Positions 5,270 to 13,400 of a stretch of DNA of 35,603 nt are shown in pieces. The stretch covers positions 1 through 35,603 of the IMG/VR virus record IMGVR_UViG_3300047557_002991, one strand, 5' to 3'. Each line of letters begins with the position of its first letter. Within the stretch, counting starts at the first letter, position 1. Below the pieces are notes generated by a model. The model was not told the origin of the DNA. It did no database searches and was given only the letters and a program-made list of their open reading frames with translations. The stretch comes from a virus. Made by a program: the position numbers and the translations under genes.

Positions 5270-6466
5270 CTAGACAGCAATTGTCTTTAAAGTGCCATCA
5301 TTTTCAACAAAAAGTTGATACTTTGTGCCGTTTGGTGATGTAAGAATTACGCCAGAAGAAGTATTTACACCAACTCTTACACTACTAGTGTAAGTAGAAA
5401 CGCCAGAAACACTTAACTGATTTGTAAAGGTAGTTCCAGTGACTGTTACGCCAGCACCAAGAGTTGCAAATTTCTCATTTCCCCCATAATAAAGTTTTAC
5501 AAACTCACTATTAAAAGTAGTAGCATCAAAAATTGCAAGATCTCTTTGAGTTGTGGTTTCGGAATTTCTAATTGTTGTCCTTAAATTTCTTATATCAAGA
5601 TATCCAGAACTAGCATCAATGTAATTATAACTATTTCCAAGATACGTTCCGGTAGAATAGATTGACATCTCATCTAAACTTCCAAAATATGCTCTTGTTG
5701 GATTAGTTGAGTGATGAGTTGAATCTTGAAAATAAGTATCATTTTGGAAAGTAGAAACACCAGAAACACTTAAAGTTTCAAGAGAAGTATTACCTTTAAC
5801 TGTAAGAGCACTTGTTGGATTTGTGGTTCCTATACCAACAGAACCACTTACAAATGCAGTTGCAGTTGCATTTCCAAGAGTCGTAATTCCTACAACTCTA
5901 AGTCTGGATAAATCGGCACCTTGTGATGCATTAAGACCACCAGAGAAAGTTGAAATTCCTACAACTCTAAGTCTAGATAAATCGGCACCTTGTGATGCAT
6001 TAAGACCACCAGCAGTTGATGTAACACCGGTGATGTTTAATCTTCCAGATACATTAAAATCACCCTCAGTTGCGACACCATTTGAAAGAGAAAATTGAGT
6101 AACGTTGAACGCAGATCCATAAGAAACTGCAAAGAAAAACAATCCAGCTTCTGGAGCAGTGCTAAATGTAATATTATTATCTGAAATTGTATAATCTATA
6201 TTGGGTTCCTGAACAACTCCTCCAATACTTACGAGAAGTGCTTCAGGGCTTGCAGGTCTTACAGGAACTCCATCTAAAAATAATGAAAAAGTTTGAGTAA
6301 TTCCATTAAAAGAAGTTGCAATATCATCAACATATGCAATATTTGTTACGCTTGCTGGGGTGTAACTATTCCATACATATCCGTCCCATTGATACGAAAA
6401 CCCAGAAGCAACATTCGTAAAAATAGTGCCTATACCGGGATTATTTGGAAAATTAATTGATGACAC
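5270..6466 (-). CDS. Tail-fibre-like structural protein, 398 aa
   Basis: The N-terminus (MSSINFPNNPGIGTIFTNVA, then YQWDGYVWNSY) is a common opening of cyanophage fibre proteins. Next comes a beta domain around residues 45-120 (FSLFLDGVPVRPASPEALLV; VVQEPNIDYTISDNNITFS), then repeated fibre motifs (VVGISTF, VSGVSTF) including a perfect 18-residue duplication starting GGLNASQGADLSRL and ending VVGI. The C-terminus (SPNGTKYQLFVENDGTLKT) is a typical end of such proteins. It is probably a trimeric adhesin of the distal tail. It has its own late promoter and terminator. The exact fibre type cannot be assigned. Confidence 0.8.
   Translation of the reverse strand: MSSINFPNNPGIGTIFTNVASGFSYQWDGYVWNSYTPASVTNIAYVDDIATSFNGITQTFSLFLDGVPVRPASPEALLVSIGGVVQEPNIDYTISDNNITFSTAPEAGLFFFAVSYGSAFNVTQFSLSNGVATEGDFNVSGRLNITGVTSTAGGLNASQGADLSRLRVVGISTFSGGLNASQGADLSRLRVVGITTLGNATATAFVSGSVGIGTTNPTSALTVKGNTSLETLSVSGVSTFQNDTYFQDSTHHSTNPTRAYFGSLDEMSIYSTGTYLGNSYNYIDASSGYLDIRNLRTTIRNSETTTQRDLAIFDATTFNSEFVKLYYGGNEKFATLGAGVTVTGTTFTNQLSVSGVSTYTSSVRVGVNTSSGVILTSPNGTKYQLFVENDGTLKTIAV
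5885..6012 (-). repeat. 69-bp tandem duplication within the fibre gene
   Basis: Two copies about 59 bp long, differing at one base, begin at 5885 and 5954 with a 69-bp period, encoding a 23-residue unit that starts GGLNASQGADLSRL. The near identity points to recent duplication. Confidence 0.85.
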
Positions 6467-6492
6467 GACAGATTTTAATCTTTTATTTTAGT

Positions 6493-6500
6493 TATTTATT
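6493..6500 (-). promoter_or_regulatory. T4-like late promoter, AATAAATA
   Basis: AATAAATA on the minus strand, 26 bp before the ATG at 6466, overlapping the stop codon of the 6496-6831 gene. Confidence 0.65.
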
Positions 6501-6831
6501 CACCATCGGATTCTTTCAATGATTTAATAGGAACATCTAGTGGTGCCATATTTACAGGTACTACACCTTGTTGAAGTGCCTGTACATATAGTTGCTGATT
6601 TTCTTGATTTGCTCTTACAGTTTCATTTCTAAATGATTCTACTGCTGCACCAGTTTGCCTCTGTTGTTGAGAATTTTCAATTAATAACATCGGCATCCAA
6701 GAAACTGCACAATCCCATTTATCTACAGGTTCCCCTGTGTTTGGATTGCTTCCACGAACTTGAATATACCAAGAACACTTATGTTCAATGCACTTTTTTT
6801 TAATCAAAGGACAAAAATTATCTTTTTTCAT
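6496..6831 (-). CDS. Conserved Cys-containing cyanophage protein, 111 aa
   Basis: The N-terminal third (MKKDNFCPLIKKKCIEHKCS, then VDKWDCAVSWMPMLLIEN) has four Cys at about residues 7, 14, 19 and 41, a pattern that suggests a small metal- or cluster-binding domain. The rest is Gln/Asn-rich and helical (SQQQRQTGAAVESFRNET, ANQENQQLYVQALQQG). I recall similar proteins next to structural genes in T4-like cyanophages, with no assigned function. It sits between two fibre genes and is probably co-transcribed from the 8072 promoter. Confidence 0.75.
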   Translation of the reverse strand: MKKDNFCPLIKKKCIEHKCSWYIQVRGSNPNTGEPVDKWDCAVSWMPMLLIENSQQQRQTGAAVESFRNETVRANQENQQLYVQALQQGVVPVNMAPLDVPIKSLKESDGE

Positions 6832-6869
6832 TTAAATACAAAACATTAATTAAAGTTATTCTATCAAAA

Positions 6870-8054
6870 TTAATCTAAAGAAGCAATAATAACATCAATA
6901 TATTGAACTGCAAAATCCATAGTGTTTCCTATTGTTCCGCCATAAGTTGGGCTACTGGTAGTGAATGTGTGGGTGTGTGCTACTGATTGCCCACCACTAG
7001 TAAGATTAATAGTATGTCCATGAGTTGTAGTCTGATTTGGATTTCCTGTAGTAGCACTGAAACTATGATTGTGATCTACACTTACTCCAGATGTAGTTCC
7101 ACTAAAAGTATGGGTATGTTGAGTACTACGACCACTTGTTGTTGCAACATCGGTTCCTGCTCCAGCACGAATTGCATTTCCTCCCCCAGTTACTCCATTA
7201 TTATTGACGTTTCTTAATGTTTCCGTGTGCGTGTGATCCGGAGAATCTCCACTAGTAGTTCCGCTATATGTATGTGAGTGGTTTTGACTTTGATTTCCAG
7301 TGTTTCCTGATATATTGTGCGTATGAGATACATCGGTATTACTAGTGGCTCCTGAAGTGGTGTGGGAGTGATCTACACTATTGTTACCAGTTGTTCCTCC
7401 ATGAGTATGACTAGGAAGAGGAACTGTTCTCCCCAGAGCAAAAACAGTTGTGAAGTCTGAACTGCCTCCAGATCCACCTCCAGTACCACTTACAACTCTG
7501 AGTGCTTTATTGTTATGTGTGGTTACTCTAGTCCATCCGGTTGGAGCAGATGCCTGATAAAATAAAGTAACTGTTCCACTATCAAATGCAATATATTTTC
7601 TACTCCCATTTGTCAAAGAGTTTGTTGAACCATTTATTGAAATTGAACCCGAATTAATTAAATTTGAGGAAACAATCTCTGCAGTTACTGTTTTTGTAGA
7701 CGCATTTAATGTAACTGATGATCCAACTGATACTGTGCTACTAGATGCATTTAATGATATATTTCCCGCATTCAAAGTTCCAGATGCAGTAATAATTCCT
7801 GCAGCATTTATATTTGTAGATCTTAGATTCTCGATTGTGGAAATTCCAGAACTGTTAAAAGATTGTGAATTTAAATTAACAATATTCGTACCACTCGCTG
7901 TGATGATTCCCGTTACATTTGCATTTGCAACTTGTAAACTTTCAGATAAAAGATTACCATCAAAAGATGATGCAGTTATAATACCGGCAGCAACTAATCC
8001 ATCTGGTAGAGTTCCTACAATATTACTAACTAATTGTACTTTCGTTTGGGCCAT
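6870..8054 (-). CDS. Tail-fibre protein with collar-like region and nine HxH motifs, 394 aa
   Basis: The N-terminus (MAQTKVQLVSNIVGTLPDG, then GIITAS repeats to about residue 130) is fibre-shaft-like. A collar-type segment follows (YIAFDSGTVTLFYQASAPTG, ALRVVSGTGGGSGG). Residues 216-362 hold nine HxH motifs (HTH, HSH, HNH, HGH) mostly 15 residues apart, interrupted by one 39-residue insertion. In T4 gp37 such motifs from three chains coordinate iron ions along the needle tip. The C-terminus MDFAVQYIDVIIASLD is usual for cyanophage fibres. I infer a trimeric, metal-stabilised distal fibre, though the ligand ion is not known. Confidence 0.85.
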   Translation of the reverse strand: MAQTKVQLVSNIVGTLPDGLVAAGIITASSFDGNLLSESLQVANANVTGIITASGTNIVNLNSQSFNSSGISTIENLRSTNINAAGIITASGTLNAGNISLNASSSTVSVGSSVTLNASTKTVTAEIVSSNLINSGSISINGSTNSLTNGSRKYIAFDSGTVTLFYQASAPTGWTRVTTHNNKALRVVSGTGGGSGGSSDFTTVFALGRTVPLPSHTHGGTTGNNSVDHSHTTSGATSNTDVSHTHNISGNTGNQSQNHSHTYSGTTSGDSPDHTHTETLRNVNNNGVTGGGNAIRAGAGTDVATTSGRSTQHTHTFSGTTSGVSVDHNHSFSATTGNPNQTTTHGHTINLTSGGQSVAHTHTFTTSSPTYGGTIGNTMDFAVQYIDVIIASLD

Positions 8055-8071
8055 TTTATAAACTTTTTAGT

Positions 8072-8079
8072 TATTTATT
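8072..8079 (-). promoter_or_regulatory. T4-like late promoter, AATAAATA
   Basis: AATAAATA on the minus strand 17 bp before the ATG at 8054, in the 26-bp gap between two fibre genes. Confidence 0.68.
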
Positions 8080-8080
8080 G

Positions 8081-9994
8081 TTAACTGTAATTTGTATCTG
8101 ATGATCCAAATACAATAACCGTTCCAGAATTATCTCTCACGATAGAAAATGTAATAATATCATAATTATTTGTTGCTGTTGGAGTAGATCCACCATTCCA
8201 CTTAATTCCACCACTTACCACAGAACCATTTACGGTACAATCGTCACCATAAGTCTGTGCAGTATCTCCATCAATAATTACAGTAATTGTAGTTGCTTTA
8301 CTATTGGCAGTTGGAACATTTATGAATGCCCAAGTAGTCACAGATGAACTTAAGTCTCCGAGGAAAACTGTCCCTAAGGACGTATCAATAGTTAATGTTC
8401 CAGTAGAGGGTGATAAACTGGTCGTAAATCCATTAACTACAGTTTCTGTAATTTGATTAAAGTTTGTTACATTGGAAATAGTAAGATTACTAGTTGTAAC
8501 AAATCCAGTTACTCTAACGTCACCATTGACAACCAGAGCAGTTGTAGACCCACCAACTACAGTATTATTAAAGGTAGATACCCCAGTTACTCTAACGTCA
8601 CCATTAACAACAGTATTATTGAATGTAGATACTCCAGTTACTGTAAAGTCACCATTAACAGCAGTATTGTTAAATGTGGATACTCCAGTTACTCTAATTC
8701 CACTATTGTTAATATTTAAAATTGATGATCCTGCAGATACAAAAGTAATTTGTTTTGTTCCAGGAGAAAACACACCGGTTTGCTCATCACCGACAAGATA
8801 TATTGCAGGAGTTGATGAAGTTCCACTATAAAAAGAAACATTATATAACGATGTAATTATACCAACATTTGATGGGGATGCATCTACCCATTGAGCACTA
8901 TCTCCATCTGAATAATAAAAGAATAGTCTACCGTACTTTTCATTATACCAAAGGTTACCTGGTTTAGGGAGACCAACAAATCCAGCTTCTCCTGGTGTCG
9001 ATCCTATACCAATTTGCGGACCAACAGGTTGTAAAAAGATCGTGGCAATACCAGTGGTTGCCGAGAAATAGCAAGTGGAAAGCAGTGGACCAGCAAAATT
9101 AATGAAAGATACACCATACCCAATTAAAGCACCCTCAGTGGATAGACCTATTCCTCTATTAACATTAAGTAACCTTGCACCATCACCATAATAGGTAACA
9201 ATCCCAGTTCTTGCGGTGATAACTCCAGATGAAACTAAAACAGATCCAAAAGTAGAAATGCCACTTACAGACATATCTGTAAATGTATTTGGGGAATTTA
9301 CAATTACAGACTCAATTGAGGCAGTAGTTACTTCGTCAAAAGAAGCAATATTTCTTAATTGTCTACTAGAAGTGATAACTTCCGAAGATCCAATACTGAT
9401 AGAACCTGCAGTAGTAATACCGGAAACTCTTAAACTACCACTTACGTCAACCGAATTATTGATATCAACATATCCACCTAAAGTACTGATACCACCAACT
9501 CTAGAATTTCCGGAAACATCAATAGAATTATTGAGTTGAAGATATCCATTTATAGTTGTATCAGCACCAGCAGAAAGAGATAATCCATCGTTTATAGTTA
9601 GAGATCCAAAAGAGGAATCATTGAAAACAGCAACGTTTCCATATACAACTCCAGTAGCAGTAACATCTCCCTGAACATATAATGAAGTAGACCCAGTAGA
9701 TGTTGAAGATCGAATATCTAAGGGATATATTGGATTTGAAGTTCTAATTCCGATAAAATTATTGGGAGCAACAATTGTCAATGCACTCGAACCAGTTCCG
9801 ACTCTAAGTTGGGAGAGGAATGTTCCTGTGTTTGAAACTGTTATATTGGTTACACCTACTCCACCATTTACCTGAAATGTATATTGAGTTACCGTAGTAG
9901 CAATTCCGACTCGATTTGCACTTGCATCGGCAAAGATTAAATTTGTATCTACCTCAAGTCCGTTTTTTACTACAAAATTCTTATCTACTGCCAA
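8081..9994 (-). CDS. Tail-fibre-like structural protein, 637 aa
   Basis: The opening MAVDKNFVVKNGLEVDTNLI is one I associate with cyanophage fibre or structural proteins. The body is a long run of short beta motifs (VSGISTFGS, VTGVSTFNN), a middle module (GNLWYNEKYGRLFFYY, AQWVDASPSN) and a C-terminal beta domain (about residues 535-637) with Thr/Asp/Gly-rich strands. Near residues 430-500 a 17-residue unit (VTGVSTFNNTVVNGDVR) is repeated. It probably forms a trimeric fibre. It is expressed from a late octamer 28 bp upstream. The receptor is unknown. Confidence 0.78.
   Translation of the reverse strand: MAVDKNFVVKNGLEVDTNLIFADASANRVGIATTVTQYTFQVNGGVGVTNITVSNTGTFLSQLRVGTGSSALTIVAPNNFIGIRTSNPIYPLDIRSSTSTGSTSLYVQGDVTATGVVYGNVAVFNDSSFGSLTINDGLSLSAGADTTINGYLQLNNSIDVSGNSRVGGISTLGGYVDINNSVDVSGSLRVSGITTAGSISIGSSEVITSSRQLRNIASFDEVTTASIESVIVNSPNTFTDMSVSGISTFGSVLVSSGVITARTGIVTYYGDGARLLNVNRGIGLSTEGALIGYGVSFINFAGPLLSTCYFSATTGIATIFLQPVGPQIGIGSTPGEAGFVGLPKPGNLWYNEKYGRLFFYYSDGDSAQWVDASPSNVGIITSLYNVSFYSGTSSTPAIYLVGDEQTGVFSPGTKQITFVSAGSSILNINNSGIRVTGVSTFNNTAVNGDFTVTGVSTFNNTVVNGDVRVTGVSTFNNTVVGGSTTALVVNGDVRVTGFVTTSNLTISNVTNFNQITETVVNGFTTSLSPSTGTLTIDTSLGTVFLGDLSSSVTTWAFINVPTANSKATTITVIIDGDTAQTYGDDCTVNGSVVSGGIKWNGGSTPTATNNYDIITFSIVRDNSGTVIVFGSSDTNYS
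8510..8697 (-). repeat. About 51-bp imperfect tandem repeats in the 637-aa fibre gene
   Basis: Three to four copies encode VTGVSTFNNTxVNGDxx. The third carries a short insertion (GGSTTALV). Such repeats are prone to length change by recombination. Confidence 0.75.
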
Positions 9995-10022
9995 GGTTCA
10001 CTCTCCCCTCTTTTATTTTAAC

Positions 10023-10030
10023 TATTTATG
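10023..10030 (-). promoter_or_regulatory. T4-like late promoter, CATAAATA
   Basis: CATAAATA on the minus strand, 28 bp before the ATG at 9994; a ribosome site (GAGGGGAGAG) follows it. It lies back to back with the plus-strand octamer at 10035. Confidence 0.65.
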
Positions 10031-10034
10031 TTAA

Positions 10035-10042
10035 ACTAAATA
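10035..10042 (+). promoter_or_regulatory. Possible late promoter, ACTAAATA
   Basis: ACTAAATA on the plus strand lies 24 bp before the ATG at 10067. The NCTAAATA form also occurs upstream of 31957 and of the 17521 gene. A start near 10049 would exclude the earlier in-frame ATG at 10043. Confidence 0.5.
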
Positions 10043-10066
10043 ATGAAAAGTATTTTAATATTAAAT

Positions 10067-10411
10067 ATGGCTGCCCAAGTTTTAAATGGTACTGGTAATG
10101 TTTCATATACAAACAACACTGGACAAAATGTAAGAATTATAGTATATGCATATCAATTCTCAAGTGCAGTTACGGTAAGCATGAGTGCTGGCCCATCAAC
10201 TTTCACTGCAGCATCTGTCATTGGGTTTGGAAAAAATTATGCATTTTCCACATCAAGAAGTACTGCATCATTTTTTGCATCCAACATTCTTTCAACAGCA
10301 GAAGCAGGTCTACCGGTAGAAATAATGCTTTCTGCAGGTCAATCTTTTTCGGTAAGTTCTGCCGCGGCTTCATCTAATTATAATATACTGGTAATTCCTG
10401 AGGCAGGATAA
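10067..10411 (+). CDS. Small beta-rich protein on the opposite strand between fibre genes, 114 aa
   Basis: The start MAAQVLNGTGNVSYTNNTG at 10067 is preferred over an in-frame ATG 24 bp upstream because the latter would lie before the predicted transcription start. The protein is Ser/Ala/Thr-rich and alternates polar and hydrophobic residues (VRIIVYAYQFSSAVTVSMSA, FSVSSAAASSNYNILVIP), indicating a beta-sandwich. It lacks a signal peptide and Cys. It is the only plus-strand gene within the 27-kb minus-strand block and converges directly on the giant protein gene with no gap. It could be a fibre-tip or capsid decoration, but this is inference. Confidence 0.72.
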   Translation: MAAQVLNGTGNVSYTNNTGQNVRIIVYAYQFSSAVTVSMSAGPSTFTAASVIGFGKNYAFSTSRSTASFFASNILSTAEAGLPVEIMLSAGQSFSVSSAAASSNYNILVIPEAG

Positions 10412-13400
10412 TCAGATAGGGATGCTAAATCCGCGAGTTGTAAATGGATATGGGGTTGGATTTCCTACATTGAAATTAATCTTATTAGTTGCATCATCAT
10501 ATGATACGGTAATGCCAGTTTGGATACCAGCATTTATTGCTTCCCCAATAGCATCTTGTGCTCTTTCATTTGTAAAATACTGATTTGTAGTACCTTCAGA
10601 AAGAGCATCTGTACTAGTAATCCCAAGAGCAACCAATGAAGATGGATTAATCCAAGTTAGAACTCCACTACCAGTAGTATATAAAACTTGATTTGGATTT
10701 CCAAAAGTTGCAGGTAAAGTGAAAATGGCATCACTGCTTATGTCTGGTATTTGAAGAGCAACATAATTTGTTCTCGTTTCATCATCATAGAATCTCAGCT
10801 GTCCGGTAACTGCAACATTACCAACTACATCTAGAGGTGCTATCGCACTAACAGTGTTAATACCAACTCTACCATTAATATCAACAATAAATGGATTTGT
10901 ATCCCCTAAGAAATTATCAATTCTTAGAATATTTCCAAAACCACTTGTTGATTTGATGCGAAGTGCCTCTTGAGTTCGTGCAACAATTTCAAGTTTTGCA
11001 GTTGGAGATATGCTGCTGATACCGATTGAATTATTAACCAGAACATTTGATCCATCAAATGTAAATGCAGAATTTCCCCTGAAGAATCCACCATCGTTAT
11101 ACTGAACAGAATTTAGTGGAAGACCTGGAGCAGAACCTCCACCAAGAGATGAACCGTCAATAGTTACACTTGCAATTCCTGCATTATAAACTGCAGAAAT
11201 TGTTACTCCATATCCAATAAAATTAATTTCGGATGCGACACCAACAAAGGTTCTGGTCGCTCCAACTCCTGTTGATACACCAACATTTAGTGCAGTAGAG
11301 TCAAAGATAAAAGTTCCAATTCCAGACAAACTATTAAAATCAGATCTAATAGTCGCTCCAATACCAGAACGAAAATCAATCATTGTTGCAATTCCAAGGA
11401 AATTGCCTGCTGAAGAAACCCCGACCTTATCACCAATTTCACCAATGTATCCGAATTTTTCCCACTGATTTCCAACAGTATAAACCCAACCAACATACTG
11501 CTGAGTAGCAGGAATTGCGTTATAGAAAACATCACCCGGGTTAGATGCAAGAGTTGGAGTTGAGATGCCTACACTGTACTTTCTGGAAACACTTGTATCT
11601 CCCTGCAAATATAAAGAATTTGCTTCAATTCCCTTAGGTGATGAACTGGTAATTTTGTTATTGAAAACAACTGGACCACCAAATTCACTGACAAGATTAT
11701 TATTTGGACCACCATCAACTTTAATGGAACGTTCGACATATACTTCAGACGGACTGATAATATCAAATCCAGATCTTACACCACCGGTTCCAGGATCTTC
11801 ACCAACAATACTTGGTATTGGAGCATCAATTAGTTCCTCTTTACCAGAACTTGAGATGATTTTTTTGTTTCCAGTGATAAAATCACCATTTTCATTCATC
11901 GCAGTATATACAATAGATCCACCATCGATCTTTGTTGCTTGTGCAATAAGTTGCTCAGTAGGTTCTAAGCTCCTATCTTGTCTTTCTGGGAATGCTGTGG
12001 AATAATTTCCAGGACCAAATCCAAGATATTCAAGAGTATGCGCAGATCCACGGATGAGTGAATTTCTGCGTAATTCAATTGGTCTAGGTTTGATTCTTCT
12101 TACAACACGACCACTACTATGAGAAGTTTGAGTTGTTCCTAAAAGTCCACGGAAAACAGAAACTGGATTTACAGAAACTGTTGACCTAATTCTCATAATC
12201 TCATTATCTACAAGTAGATAATCTCCTATATTGAAATCAAAATTCCCTACATTTGAGATTGAAATTGTAGTATCTACAGCACCTATTGCAGAAGATATAG
12301 TTGTAGTAATACCAGCATATTGCGGAATTAAACGTCCAGAAGATCCATCAGAGAATCGAGAAATATCTCCACCGAAAGAACTATATGCTAGAGGATGAAC
12401 AAAAATATTCCCAGAAGTAATAACAGAAGATGTCGTTACGCCTGGATTGATAGTAAATGATGTAGTAGCACCAACAGACTTGATTAAAAATTCTCCGTTA
12501 AAGAAATTGCTATCAGCACCACCAAGACGAATTTTTTTATCCAAAGAAAGACCATGCGCTTCAGAAGTTATTATTGTTGCAATACCAGTAGTATTATTGT
12601 ATTGTAACTGATAGACACTTAAAGATTTGCCGGTAAGAATTATATCTGCAGTAGAAGCAACTGTAATACCAATTCCAGAAGTATAAGCAGGAGATATAGA
12701 TGATGCTGATGCAACAGTTATTTCTTTAGGACCATTAACTCCAGTAATTCTATAAAGACTATCATACGATGAATATGCATTTGGAGTTATTCTTTCTATA
12801 CTTAATACATCACCGACATTATTATAAATGCTTCTGACTCTTAGATTACCAGGAACATTTGATGTTGTTGTTGCAATCCCTACTATTGCTAGAGTATTTC
12901 CAATTTCATATGCACTACCACCATCAATAATTTTTACAGAACTAATTGATCCACTATTAACAGTAACTCTAACAGTAGCATATGAACCAGTTATTGACCC
13001 AGCAAATCCAACTAGTTTTGCATTATAATAATTTCCATCAACGTAATTAGATCCCGCATTTGAAATAGTAAGTCCAGTAATTCTATTATATCCATGATCA
13101 ATTTCAGTGTAAATTGTATGTGTTGTTCCAGAAGAATCTGAAATCAATTGTGTCAAACCAATACCAACACCACTATCAATCAATTGTGTAGTTAAAGTTT
13201 CCTTGGTAATAGAATTTTGTGGGTCATCAACCACGACTTTTCCAAGAGAATCTGGTAAAGCAAAGGAAATAGATTCTTTTGGATCTGATTTAGGATTGTC
13301 TCTGTTTATTTGTGGATAAAGATTTTGTATTGGTTGAGAGAATCTTAGAGAATTAAAAGGAAGAACAGATGGGGAATTATTTGCGTTCAGAACTGTTAGA

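Noticed and set aside
11565-12005. 146-codon plus-strand frame inside the giant gene
   Set aside because: Fully inside a 1955-codon minus-strand gene, with no promoter or ribosome site of its own.
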